Under the pieces are notes generated by a model that was given only the letters and a program-made list of their open reading frames with translations, made no database searches and was not told where the DNA came from. From Gammaproteobacteria bacterium (GTDB taxonomy: Bacteria > Pseudomonadota > Gammaproteobacteria > Legionellales > Legionellaceae), in NCBI GenBank assembly GCA_030147635.1, contig JASBUZ010000030.1, forward strand, positions 35,693 through 99,692: 64,000 nucleotides of DNA. Reading direction: 5' to 3'. This document shows, in pieces, positions 42,956-52,134 of the stretch. The position numbers were made by a program, and so were the translations under genes. Position 1 is the first letter of the stretch; each line of letters begins with the position of its first letter.

Positions 42956-44359
42956 ATGTCAGAAGTTAGCTCAGTTAAAACTTGTTTAAGCGGAGAAATT
43001 GCAGTCGATACCACTGTAACCACCCAAGGCTGGGTTAAAACACGACGTGATTCGAAGGCAGGACTTTCATTCATCAGCCTCCATGATGGCTCATGCTTTT
43101 CGCCTATCCAAATTGTTGCCCCCAATACACTCCCTAACTATCAAGATGAAATTCAAAAACTTACAGCCGGCTGTGCCATTAAAACACATGGCAAATTGGT
43201 TGAGTCTCAGGGTAAAGGACAAGCTTTTGAGATTCAGGCAGAAAATATTGAGGTTGTAGGCTGGGTGGAAAACCCAGAAACCTATCCTATTCAAGCCAAG
43301 CGCCACACTCTGGAATTTTTGCGTGAAGTAGCACATCTTCGTCCCCGCACCAATACCATCAGTGCAGTAACCCGTATTCGGAACAGCATTTCTCAAGCCA
43401 TTCACCGCTTTTTACACAGTGAAGGCTATTACTGGGTGCACACCCCCATTATTACCAGCAACGACTGTGAAGGCGCTGGTGAGTTATTCCGTGTCAGCAC
43501 CCTCGATGTGATAAACCCACCTAAAACCCCTGATAACAAACCCGACTTTTCACGTGACTTTTTTGAGCGAGAAGCGTTTCTGACCGTATCAGGACAACTC
43601 AATGTGGAAGCCTATTGCTTGGCGATGTCTAAGGTCTATACCTTTGGGCCAACCTTCCGTGCTGAGAACTCGAACACCAGCCGGCACCTTGCTGAGTTTT
43701 GGATGGTCGAGCCTGAACTTGCCTTTGGCACGCTTAGCGATATCTGTGAACTTGCTCAACGCTTCTTACGCTTTGTCTGCGAAACCGTCTTAAATGAGCA
43801 CCCAGACGACTTGGCGTTTTTTAACCAATTCATTGATAAAACCTGTTTGGCACGCCTTGAAGCTTTGGTGCAGTCTGACTTTGAAACACTCAGTTATACT
43901 CATGCCATCAAGCTGCTCGAAAAAGCAAAACAGCCTTTTGAATATCCAGTCAAATATGGGCTTGATTTACAATCTGAGCACGAACGCTATTTAACAGAAC
44001 AGTACTTTAAAAAGCCTGTCATTTTGACTGACTACCCTAAAGAAATCAAAAGCTTCTACATGCGCCTCAATGATGATGAGCAAACCGTAGCTGCCATGGA
44101 TGTACTTGTTCCTGGTATTGGAGAGCTGATTGGCGGTAGTCAAAGAGAAGAGCGCCTTGATATACTCGAAGCCCGTATGGATGCGTCCGGCTTAGATAAA
44201 GAGCAATACAAGTGGTACCTCGACTTACGCCGCTATGGCACTGTGCCACACTCAGGCTTCGGGCTTGGTCTTGAGCGCTTAGTCAGTTATGTCACTGGCG
44301 TTGCTAATGTTCGGGATGTTATTCCATTTCCAAGAACACCTGGACATGCGAACTACTAG
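42956..44359 (+). CDS. asnS: Asparaginyl-tRNA synthetase
   Basis: A 467-aa class IIb aminoacyl-tRNA synthetase that charges tRNA-Asn. It has an N-terminal OB-fold anticodon-binding domain ([20 protein letters not shown], about 26-45). In the catalytic domain, motif 1 lies near [13 protein letters not shown], motif 2 is [16 protein letters not shown], and motif 3 is [15 protein letters not shown] ending in FPRTPG. Length and motifs separate it from AspRS. Its 3' end overlaps the convergent pabA gene by 41 bases. Confidence 0.97.
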   Translation: MSEVSSVKTCLSGEIAVDTTVTTQGWVKTRRDSKAGLSFISLHDGSCFSPIQIVAPNTLPNYQDEIQKLTAGCAIKTHGKLVESQGKGQAFEIQAENIEVVGWVENPETYPIQAKRHTLEFLREVAHLRPRTNTISAVTRIRNSISQAIHRFLHSEGYYWVHTPIITSNDCEGAGELFRVSTLDVINPPKTPDNKPDFSRDFFEREAFLTVSGQLNVEAYCLAMSKVYTFGPTFRAENSNTSRHLAEFWMVEPELAFGTLSDICELAQRFLRFVCETVLNEHPDDLAFFNQFIDKTCLARLEALVQSDFETLSYTHAIKLLEKAKQPFEYPVKYGLDLQSEHERYLTEQYFKKPVILTDYPKEIKSFYMRLNDDEQTVAAMDVLVPGIGELIGGSQREERLDILEARMDASGLDKEQYKWYLDLRRYGTVPHSGFGLGLERLVSYVTGVANVRDVIPFPRTPGHANY

Positions 44360-44972
44360 GCACAGCTAGAAACTGCCTAAAGATATCACTGCCTTGTTCA
44401 GTTAAAATCGCTTCAGGGTGATATTGCACCCCAAATAAAGGGTAACTATCATGCTGGATGCCCATGATCAGCTGTCGCCCTTTGGTATCATGGGTCCACG
44501 CACTGACTTGCCAGTCTTTGGGTAACTTATCCAATGAAACCACCAATGAGTGATATCTCGTGGCAAGCAGCGCTTGTGGTAACTGCTCGAATAAGCCAGA
44601 CTCCAAGTGATAAATCTCTGATTGCTTACCATGATAAATTTCGTCGGCTTGAATCACCTCACCACCAAATGCTTCAATCAAGCACTGATGGCCTAAGCAG
44701 ACACCAAGCATGGGATAAGTCTTGAAGTACTGCAAAATAAATGTCAAAGTATTTGGCGCATCAACCGGTTTACCTGGACCTGGCGATAAAACCACATGAG
44801 TCGGTTTAAGTACTTCTAAAGTGACAGAGGGCAACTCATCAGACTGCACAACACTCACACGCGCCCCAAGTGCTTCAAAATAAGATTTAATCAGCTGCGT
44901 AAAAGAGTCATGGTGATCAACCAGCATCACGCGCTTATCCTGCGCTTCTATAAACCAGCCACACTCACTCAT
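44319..44972 (-). CDS. pabA: Aminodeoxychorismate/anthranilate synthase glutaminase component
   Basis: A 217-aa class I glutamine amidotransferase that supplies ammonia for 4-amino-4-deoxychorismate formation in folate synthesis. Visible are VLSPGPGKP, the nucleophile elbow GVCLGHQCL and the catalytic FGVQYHPEA. The adjacent PabB-type synthase supports pabA over trpG, though such subunits can be shared. ATG 44972 overlaps the pabB stop as TGATG, which indicates translational coupling; a GTG at 44984 opens the longer frame. Its last 41 bases run under the convergent asnS. Confidence 0.88.
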   Translation of the reverse strand: MSECGWFIEAQDKRVMLVDHHDSFTQLIKSYFEALGARVSVVQSDELPSVTLEVLKPTHVVLSPGPGKPVDAPNTLTFILQYFKTYPMLGVCLGHQCLIEAFGGEVIQADEIYHGKQSEIYHLESGLFEQLPQALLATRYHSLVVSLDKLPKDWQVSAWTHDTKGRQLIMGIQHDSYPLFGVQYHPEAILTEQGSDIFRQFLAVPSSSHVQVFLEME

Positions 44973-46111
44973 CAAACCATACACTCTGATAGTTCAGTAA
45001 AAAACCGTGCCTTCAGCTGTAACTCTTCAAATTCCGAATCAAGTCTGGAGTCATGCACAATGCCCCCACCAACCCCAAGCTCACCACGCGACCCTCGGCA
45101 TAAGAGCGTTCTAATCGGCACATTGAAACACATATCATTCTGAGGCGTCATGTACCCAATCGCTCCAGTATAAACATGACGTGGTACTTGCTCTAAGTCG
45201 TGGATAATTTCCATCGTGCGCCGCTTAGGGGCCCCGGTAATAGAGCCACAGGGAAATAAAGCTTGCATAATTTGAGAAAAACTTAAATCTGAGTCTACTT
45301 CACTTTCAATGCTCGAGGTCATCTGATGTACAGTTTCGTAAGATTCAATGTTTAAAAGTTTCGGCACTTTAACTGAGCCAGGCTTTGATATCGCCGATAA
45401 ATCATTACGCAGCAAATCAACAATCATGGTATTTTCAGCACGTGACTTGGCATCTGTTTTAAGAAAAGAGCGGTTGGCCTCATCAGATATTGCATCAGTT
45501 GAGCGAGGCATGGTGCCTTTCATCGGCCTTGCATGCATTTTATGCTTCACTTTTGAGAAAAAAAGTTCAGGAGATAAGGATAAAATCTCATAGCCGGGCA
45601 TTTCAAGATATGCAGAATAAGCAACTTTTTGACGCTCGCGTAACAATCGATATAACGCGCGACGAGAACCATTCAAATCAAACTGATACCTTGCCGTCAA
45701 ATTTACTTGATAGGTATCTCCTGCTGTAATATGCCGCTTTACTGCTGAAAACTGGTCAGCATACTCAGAGCCATTCAGATTAAGCTTGAGATTTTCAACT
45801 GACACCTCATCATTTCCTAACAACGCATCGACTTCAGCACTGACTAAGGGTTGTACTTTCTCAAACGCAAAAAAATGCAGAAGTGGAAAATCACAGGACG
45901 CTAAAAGATGTGTTAGGCCTTGTAGCACATAACCCGCCTCATAGCTCAAACAGCCGGCTAAATAATAGCCATCAACCCGCAACTTATCTAAGCGCGCCAA
46001 GCACGCATACAAGCTTTCTTGATTCACGCACACGACTTCTTCGCATGGATGTTCAAACCATAGTCCAGCGTAAGGTGCAGCTTGCTGCCGTCGGTTTTCA
46101 AACAAAATCAC
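44972..46111 (-). CDS. pabB: Aminodeoxychorismate synthase component I
   Basis: A 379-aa chorismate-utilising enzyme that aminates chorismate to 4-amino-4-deoxychorismate. It shows the core motifs ITAGDTYQVNLTARYQF, HARPMKGTMPRS (PabB-type P-x-K-G-T with the catalytic Lys), MIVDLLRNDLS and LFPCGSITGAPKRRTMEII. GGGIVHDS at the C-terminus is standard. The N-terminal domain is short, so the enzyme is smaller than E. coli PabB (453). The P-x-K-G-T signature argues against TrpE. It is first of a two-gene pabB-pabA operon. Confidence 0.92.
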   Translation of the reverse strand: MILFENRRQQAAPYAGLWFEHPCEEVVCVNQESLYACLARLDKLRVDGYYLAGCLSYEAGYVLQGLTHLLASCDFPLLHFFAFEKVQPLVSAEVDALLGNDEVSVENLKLNLNGSEYADQFSAVKRHITAGDTYQVNLTARYQFDLNGSRRALYRLLRERQKVAYSAYLEMPGYEILSLSPELFFSKVKHKMHARPMKGTMPRSTDAISDEANRSFLKTDAKSRAENTMIVDLLRNDLSAISKPGSVKVPKLLNIESYETVHQMTSSIESEVDSDLSFSQIMQALFPCGSITGAPKRRTMEIIHDLEQVPRHVYTGAIGYMTPQNDMCFNVPIRTLLCRGSRGELGVGGGIVHDSRLDSEFEELQLKARFFTELSECMV

Positions 46112-46226
46112 GGAAATTCACACCAATACAAAAAGTAGTCTAAAGTTAAACATACAGACTTATTTTTATAACCTTATCAAGCATTTTATCATGCCTGATA
46201 GCACACTAGAACTCAAGGATAAAAAC

Positions 46227-48383
46227 ATGGTTTGGGGTGATTTGAACGAGCGAATTGCAAGAGTAAAAAGCTACCTTAAAAGCAGCCCATCCTACGCCCG
46301 CCACTACTATACTCAAGGTCAAAATGAAGCCAGAGATGCCCTCTTGGAAAATTTCGACAACATATTCGAGCGTCAGTATATTCCGCCCCTGCCCGTTAAA
46401 AATATCATTGCAATGATTAACAACATCCTAGTCCATCCCGAAGATAAGTTATCAAACCTTTCAGCAGAAAATATTCAAATCTTATATCACTTCTCAAAAA
46501 CCAAACAAGAGCCTCGGAGTATGTTATTTGAGCGCTTGATGCAATTTTATAAATACCCTAAAGAACAAGCTATAAAAGCGATTACCATTGAAGCCCAGCT
46601 ACTGCCACTATTGCAGTATCGAGATACTTTAAGATACGACCATCAAATCAATGAAAAGCTAACACCACTGATTCAGCACTTTCGAGCTATGCTAGAAACT
46701 GCTGATGAGAAACAAACAAAAAAAATTTTACATGAACTCCAAAAAACGCATCAATTGTTAGAAGGTAAAATTACACCAGACCAATATCAGTTGGATGAAA
46801 GAAATCAGCCTAAAATAGCGAAAAGGCCTCTATGGGGCAAGATATTTTTCAAACAAATCCAGTCACTCCAAACTCATATGAAGGCATTAAAACAAGCCCT
46901 TCAAGCACAGCCTCTCGACATCAGACCTATCTCTGACACAGCAACCGATACCACAGAGGCACTCACAGTCGATTCCGCTTATGACATATGGAGCTCTTTT
47001 GATAACGATGATGAGCTTGATGAAGAGGAAGAGGCTATTGAGGTGACACCTATCGCCGTACCAACACCACCGCACCCAGAAGTTGCGGAGGTCAAACCTG
47101 AAACCCCTTTTACGCGTCTACAAGCACAAATTTCAAATCTCAAACAAGCGGGCGTTAAGCACCCCCACATGATGAGCAAGGCACAAAAACCGGCGTATAA
47201 GCGCGTGCTAGAAATTCTGGGAACTTTATCCGAAGATGAAAGCATTACAAACGATGATGCCTTTATCGAGCTCCTCAAAAAAATAGCCCACATCGTGGAG
47301 TCAATTGCCAATGCCAATATGTCGGCTGGCTTTTGGTATCACATGGAGAGTGAGCCAGGTGAGTCCATCCCTAAAGATGGACAATTTATTTTAGAACTCA
47401 GGCATTATCCAAAATTGCAAAAATTCGAACTTGCACGTGAGATGCTACGGCTTTGTGGCCTTATGGAGTTTCGCGTTGATAACTTGCTGGAAAAAGCACA
47501 GGTTAAAGCATCGAGACAACACCCTGAGCTTTCTACCAACAAACCAACCCATGAACTTGTCTCCCTGGAGGCACTCAAACGCTACTTGCAAGAGAAAAAT
47601 TTAAACCGTCGAATTGAAGCACGTGTGCTGCCACTGATTGCCAGTTTCTCCAAAACACTGAATCATAGCAGCCCAAAAGAACAGGCACAAGCCACAGAAG
47701 CTTTACAAAAAACCCTGCTTTTTCTGGACCAGAAATCCATTTCTCACCGAGAATATAAGACGTTTTCAGAAAAACTAAAACATTCTGATGCACTACCACT
47801 GCAAGTGATTGGTAGCTTAATGCTTGAACTTTATGATGAGACATTACAAAGAGAACCTGATAGGCTTCATCTTGGTCGAGTAAATACGCCCCGAGCACAG
47901 CGCTACCTTGAGCCCCTCGATAAATACATACTAGACCATCCCAACACATCAATTAGCTTACAATTGGATTTACTAGCACGCGTATTTTCACAAGCACTCG
48001 AGTCCAAATCACAAAAAGAAAGAATACAAGCGACTGAAGCAATTGATGCTACAGTTGAGCTCTTGTATGGCAGGCTTCCCATTGAAGACTATCAAGAAAT
48101 GGCTGAGAGAGTTGAGGGTGCACCATCAAAGCTCGGACAGCTCATGGGTGTGCTTATGCTAGTTCTAAGTAGTATTGCACTCGTTGCAGGACTTGCAACC
48201 GGCGTTGCACCTGCAAGCATTGCCGGCGGTGTCGGTCTTGCGACAGGACTTAGCATGTTTTCTAAGGCCAGTGAGCGTACAGGGCAGTCTCAACGTATGC
48301 TTGATTTAGCAGAAACCATAGAAACACTACACAGTAATACACAACCTCATTCAGATGATAATGGGTTTAAACCAACCGGTTAG
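46227..48383 (+). CDS. Large orphan protein with three internal repeats and C-terminal membrane hairpin
   Basis: A 718-aa protein that I do not recognise. Three degenerate repeats lie at about 130-190, 448-518 and 561-631. Each has a helical pattern ending in an ATEALQKT/ATEAIDAT-like helix then LL-x-G/D-x-x-(I/L)...Y. An acidic stretch (DNDDELDEEEEA) is near 258-270, followed by a Pro-rich linker. Two hydrophobic segments (about 635-678, including IALVAGLATGVAPASIAGG) may form a membrane hairpin. No N-terminal signal. This layout recalls secreted effectors of intracellular bacteria, as inference only. ATG 46227 with AAGGA seven bases upstream is preferred to 46191, which has no SD. Confidence 0.65.
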   Translation: MVWGDLNERIARVKSYLKSSPSYARHYYTQGQNEARDALLENFDNIFERQYIPPLPVKNIIAMINNILVHPEDKLSNLSAENIQILYHFSKTKQEPRSMLFERLMQFYKYPKEQAIKAITIEAQLLPLLQYRDTLRYDHQINEKLTPLIQHFRAMLETADEKQTKKILHELQKTHQLLEGKITPDQYQLDERNQPKIAKRPLWGKIFFKQIQSLQTHMKALKQALQAQPLDIRPISDTATDTTEALTVDSAYDIWSSFDNDDELDEEEEAIEVTPIAVPTPPHPEVAEVKPETPFTRLQAQISNLKQAGVKHPHMMSKAQKPAYKRVLEILGTLSEDESITNDDAFIELLKKIAHIVESIANANMSAGFWYHMESEPGESIPKDGQFILELRHYPKLQKFELAREMLRLCGLMEFRVDNLLEKAQVKASRQHPELSTNKPTHELVSLEALKRYLQEKNLNRRIEARVLPLIASFSKTLNHSSPKEQAQATEALQKTLLFLDQKSISHREYKTFSEKLKHSDALPLQVIGSLMLELYDETLQREPDRLHLGRVNTPRAQRYLEPLDKYILDHPNTSISLQLDLLARVFSQALESKSQKERIQATEAIDATVELLYGRLPIEDYQEMAERVEGAPSKLGQLMGVLMLVLSSIALVAGLATGVAPASIAGGVGLATGLSMFSKASERTGQSQRMLDLAETIETLHSNTQPHSDDNGFKPTG

Positions 48384-48464
48384 TAAGCACCAATCTTGCT
48401 TTTAAATGCTCAAGCTGCTACTTTATGCGCTTCTTTAAAAAAGCTTTTGTTTAGGAAATTTGGT

Positions 48465-49844
48465 GTGGCTTCGTCTAAGCGTGTTTTAAGTGTTTTCTCA
48501 CTCGTCATGATTAATGTCATTGCGGTCGATAGCCTAAGAACGCTCCCTATTTCAGCAAAGCTCGGCTTTCCACTGATTTCTTATTACGCACTTGCGGCCC
48601 TTATCTTCTTTATTCCTGTAGCCCTTGTTGCGGCAGAACTTGCCACCGCATACCCAAGCACGGGTGGTATTTATGTTTGGATCCGAGAAGCCTTTGGTAA
48701 GCGAATGGCCTTTACCACCATTTGGCTACAATGGATTTACAACGTGTTTTGGTACCCAACCATCATGGCATTTGTGGTCGCAACACTCGCTTATTTATTT
48801 GACCCAAACCTTGCTAATCACAAATGGTATTTACTCTCAACCATGATTGGGCTTTTCTGGCTGTTTACTTATTTAAACTGCCATGGCATGAAAATATCTA
48901 GTTTAATCAGTACCTTAGGCGCATGTCTTGGCACTATTATCCCCATGCTTTTGATTGCTTTACTGGGTTTCATTTGGGTCCTTCAAGGTCGGCCACTCGC
49001 GGCACACCTCTCAGACACAGCGTGGCTGCCTGACTTTACGGCACTGGGCAACCTGTCGCTGTTTACTGCTGTATTATTTGGGTTACTTGGTATGGAGATG
49101 TCAGCAGTACACGCCGAAGAAGTGAAAAACCCGCAACGTGATTACCCACGAGCACTCTTATACTCCACCATTCTGATTTTCCTAACCCTTGTGCTTGGCT
49201 CACTTGCGATTGTGATTGTTGTACCCGGTAAAACCTTAAGCATGGTCTCAGGGCTGATTGATGCTTATGCTATTTTCTTTGATGCTTATCACATGAGCTG
49301 GCTGACTCCAATTATTGCGGTACTCATTGTACTCGGCGCCATTAGTGGCATTTCTGCCTGGATGATTGGACCAACCAAAGGCTTACTGGTTGCAGCGCAT
49401 GATGGCTGTATTCCTCAAAAGTTTGCTAAAACCAATAAACACGGTGCACCAACGACCATTTTAATCACTCAAGCAATTATTTTTACGCTGCTCACCAGTG
49501 TCTTCGTTTTATTCAAAACCATTAACGCAGCCTACTGGATATTAAGTGATATGTGTGCGCAAATGGCGTTGGTTGTTTATGTGCTTATGTTCGCAGCAGC
49601 GATTAAATTACGCTACAAAAAGCCCTCTAAACGAGGGGCTTATCGTATTCCTGGTGGAAACTTTGGTATGTGGCTCATTGCAGGCACTGGATTGCTTTGT
49701 TGCGCAGGTACTACTCTGCTTGGCTTTGTACCGCCTACCCAAGTTCCAATTAAGAATATATTCTTGTTTGAATCTATTTTGATTGGTGGACTGGTTATTT
49801 TCTGTGTCGCACCTTGGTTTTTAACCCGAGGTAGAAAGCTTTAA
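48465..49844 (+). CDS. APC-superfamily amino acid permease/antiporter
   Basis: A 459-aa inner-membrane transporter with about 12 helices. The first helix region, LSVFSLVMINVIAVDSLR, differs from the usual G-x-G-x-G substrate loop but is typical of the GadC/glutamate-GABA antiporter and related APC groups. The PSTGGIYVWIREAFG helix 2-3 loop and GLLGMEMSAVHAEEVKNPQRDYPRAL (position about 220-245) are family signatures. The specific substrate is not determined. The frame opens at a TTG (48396), but GTG 48465 has AGGA eight bases upstream and gives a normal N-terminus. The stop is two bases from the convergent cyclase gene. Confidence 0.85.
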   Translation: MASSKRVLSVFSLVMINVIAVDSLRTLPISAKLGFPLISYYALAALIFFIPVALVAAELATAYPSTGGIYVWIREAFGKRMAFTTIWLQWIYNVFWYPTIMAFVVATLAYLFDPNLANHKWYLLSTMIGLFWLFTYLNCHGMKISSLISTLGACLGTIIPMLLIALLGFIWVLQGRPLAAHLSDTAWLPDFTALGNLSLFTAVLFGLLGMEMSAVHAEEVKNPQRDYPRALLYSTILIFLTLVLGSLAIVIVVPGKTLSMVSGLIDAYAIFFDAYHMSWLTPIIAVLIVLGAISGISAWMIGPTKGLLVAAHDGCIPQKFAKTNKHGAPTTILITQAIIFTLLTSVFVLFKTINAAYWILSDMCAQMALVVYVLMFAAAIKLRYKKPSKRGAYRIPGGNFGMWLIAGTGLLCCAGTTLLGFVPPTQVPIKNIFLFESILIGGLVIFCVAPWFLTRGRKL

Positions 49845-49846
49845 AC

Positions 49847-51151
49847 TCAAGAGCTTAAATACGATTTTACGGCTTTCATTGTATTGCGTCGTACTTGCCA
49901 AAAGTCTTCTTCTAAGCTTTTAATTCTATCTAAGTTTGCTTCACGCGCTGCAAGCTCAAGATTCTCCGCAATCTTCGCCAGTGGAATTGCGCCGACCGCT
50001 TTTGCAGAAGACTTCAAAAGGTGCATACCCGCAACCAACTTTTTCGGATCTTCTGACTCAAGCGCTTCTTTTACTAAAGGCTCTTGCTCAAGCGTTTCTT
50101 CAAAAAATACAGAATACAGCTCTTTTTGAAGTCCTCCATCACCATGCGTCAGTTTCTCAGTATAAGCAAAGTCTATCAGCGTTTTCTCAAACTCAGCGTT
50201 CGTGTCAATCACACTATAAGCACATACTCGATTCCGCCCGGTTTCCTTCGCAACATACAATGCCTCATCCGCATGCTTCACCAAAGACTCACTATTTAAA
50301 GGCACATAGAGTGGTTTTGCAAGCGCAAACCCTGCACTGCAAGTAATTTTTCGTTTCACTGAGCCATGTGTTTTTTTAGCGGCCAGTTTCTTTCGAATGC
50401 GCTCTGCAAGTGCGCCAGCTTTAGTCGGGTCTACATGCGACGAAATAGTGATAAACTCTTCGCCTCCATAGCGAAATGCCGTATCCCCTGCTCGCATACT
50501 TTCTTGCAGTGTTTTTGCAAACGACACTAAAACTTCATCGCCCACCTTATGACCCAACTCGTCATTCACTTCTTTAAAATAGTCTAAATCATAGATTGTA
50601 CATACCACTGTATATTTTTCTCGAGACGCTTTAGGAAGTTCAGTATCAAGGTATTCCCAAAGAAAACGTCGGTTATAAAGTCCTGTCAGCTCATCACGTA
50701 TACTTTCTTCCTCAAAGCGCTTCGCAACATGAAGCAGCATATGTCTTTGATGATAATTTTCTGTTACATCCAAAATAGCCACCATCGCATAAGTGGCTTG
50801 TTCTGTGACAATAGGGAAAATAGAAACTGATTGCTGCATATAGTCTGTATCTTCAATGGCCGATGCCTCAGGTAGAGGAATAGGAATTAAATAACTATTT
50901 AAAATTTGGGAAAGTACCTGAGGATGGTGGTGCGACAGAACCTGATCAACTGCAAACTCAAAACGTGCTGTGTTTACCTCGGGAAATAATTCTTCCAGAT
51001 GTACCTGGTATGCTTTTTCTTTCGAGACTTGAGTCCATTTTTCAAGCCATGCATTCCACTCACAAATTCGTTTGTCTGTATCCACTAAAAAAACACCAAT
51101 GGGCAAAGCATCAAACACTTTAAAGTAAATATCTCTGTCCAGTGTCTTCAT
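49847..51151 (-). CDS. PAS-GGDEF-HPt diguanylate cyclase
   Basis: A 434-aa cytosolic protein with three parts. The first is a PAS-like sensor (about 8-135; PIGVFLVDTDKRICEWN). The second is a GGDEF domain (about 145-310) with the intact active site RYGGEEF (229-233) and the RxxD product-inhibition site (220-223), so it should make c-di-GMP. The third is a C-terminal HPt domain (about 340-434) with MHLLKSSAKAVGA, phosphorylatable His377. There is no receiver domain. Last gene of the chemosensory operon, 13 bases after CheC. By analogy with WspR it is the probable output, but here phosphate would enter through HPt. This arrangement is unusual. Confidence 0.85.
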   Translation of the reverse strand: MKTLDRDIYFKVFDALPIGVFLVDTDKRICEWNAWLEKWTQVSKEKAYQVHLEELFPEVNTARFEFAVDQVLSHHHPQVLSQILNSYLIPIPLPEASAIEDTDYMQQSVSIFPIVTEQATYAMVAILDVTENYHQRHMLLHVAKRFEEESIRDELTGLYNRRFLWEYLDTELPKASREKYTVVCTIYDLDYFKEVNDELGHKVGDEVLVSFAKTLQESMRAGDTAFRYGGEEFITISSHVDPTKAGALAERIRKKLAAKKTHGSVKRKITCSAGFALAKPLYVPLNSESLVKHADEALYVAKETGRNRVCAYSVIDTNAEFEKTLIDFAYTEKLTHGDGGLQKELYSVFFEETLEQEPLVKEALESEDPKKLVAGMHLLKSSAKAVGAIPLAKIAENLELAAREANLDRIKSLEEDFWQVRRNTMKAVKSYLSS

Positions 51152-51164
51152 AGTTCAAGCTCTC

Positions 51165-51779
51165 CTACAGCATCGCATCAATAGCATCTAAAATGGACTG
51201 AACTGATGCTGCTGAAATAAATAACATTAAGCGCCCTGAAAAATTACCCCGCTCTGTCGACATGGTCGTCGATAAAATCATCACCACGGCAGACTCTGGA
51301 TCCAAAAACTCGTCGTGATGTTCTAAAACGGTTTTGAAAGTCCCTTCATAATAATGCGGTACACTCAAGCCTACCCTCTGTGACAACATATCAACCATTG
51401 CCGTCATACAAGAAGAAATAACAATATTACCAATTTCGAGCATTGCTTCTTGCTCACAGGAGCGCATTTCTACCTCACTCAAGTTTGGCGTCTCCCCCAT
51501 CACTTGCTCTAATAAAAGTTGGGTATAATCACGCTTAAAAACCAGTAAGGCATGCCCTTGTAGATCGTTATTTACGCCTTGATGCACCATACTCATCACC
51601 TCTCCAGAAGCACTCAGTGCATAGCCTTCGATTTCTGAAATCGGTAAAAGCTCAAGAGTTGGATTTTCCAATAAGACAGGCCCGTTCAATAAGACCGACA
51701 ACTGCTTGGCAGCCTTACTCATCCCGACGTTACAAACCTCCAATAAAACGTCTTCTTCTTCTTTTGAAAAGTTCATCAT
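51165..51779 (-). CDS. cheC: CheC-like CheY-P phosphatase
   Basis: A 204-aa protein of the CheC/CheX/FliY family. Both phosphatase signatures are present: EVCNVGMSKAAKQLS (E-x-x-N at about 14-17) and EIGNIVISSCMTAMV (about 115-118), each followed at the usual distance by Pro. It would remove phosphate from CheY. CheC is common in Firmicutes and Archaea, less so in Gammaproteobacteria, which normally use CheZ. It overlaps the CheY stop through ATGATG at its start, so the two are coupled. No CheD gene is present. Confidence 0.85.
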   Translation of the reverse strand: MMNFSKEEEDVLLEVCNVGMSKAAKQLSVLLNGPVLLENPTLELLPISEIEGYALSASGEVMSMVHQGVNNDLQGHALLVFKRDYTQLLLEQVMGETPNLSEVEMRSCEQEAMLEIGNIVISSCMTAMVDMLSQRVGLSVPHYYEGTFKTVLEHHDEFLDPESAVVMILSTTMSTERGNFSGRLMLFISAASVQSILDAIDAML

Positions 51780-52132
51780 ATTTTTTCCAATAAAGATTGA
51801 ACAACGTCAACAGTCACAGGCTTTTCAAGCACATCGATAAAACCAAGTGATTCTATTTCATCCAACACATGTTGCTGTGTATTTGCACTCATCAGTGCAA
51901 AAGGAGTCTGAATGCCTGCCTCCCTCATCATTTTAGCAACTTCAGTACCCACCTTCTCTGGCATATTATAGTCCAACACGATTAAGGCAAGTGACTCATC
52001 GTTAGCTACTTCTAAGGCATCCTTCCAATTGCCCGCTTGAAGCAACTCATACCCCCCTTGCTCTTTCAGACAAACATTAAACAACATACGTGCCGTTGCA
52101 CTGTCGTCTACAACCAGTATTTTCTTTTTCAC
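51776..52132 (-). CDS. cheY: CheY-like single-domain response regulator
   Basis: A 118-aa receiver domain with acidic pocket Asp9-Asp10, phosphoacceptor Asp54 (VLDYNMP), Ser82 (LMSAN) and Lys104 (LEKPV). There is no output domain, so it acts by protein contact or as a phosphate shuttle or sink. It lies between cheB (two-base gap) and cheC, in the chemosensory operon. Possible partners are the CheA kinase, CheC phosphatase and the HPt domain of the cyclase. Confidence 0.92.
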   Translation of the reverse strand: MKKKILVVDDSATARMLFNVCLKEQGGYELLQAGNWKDALEVANDESLALIVLDYNMPEKVGTEVAKMMREAGIQTPFALMSANTQQHVLDEIESLGFIDVLEKPVTVDVVQSLLEKI

Positions 52133-52134
52133 GA

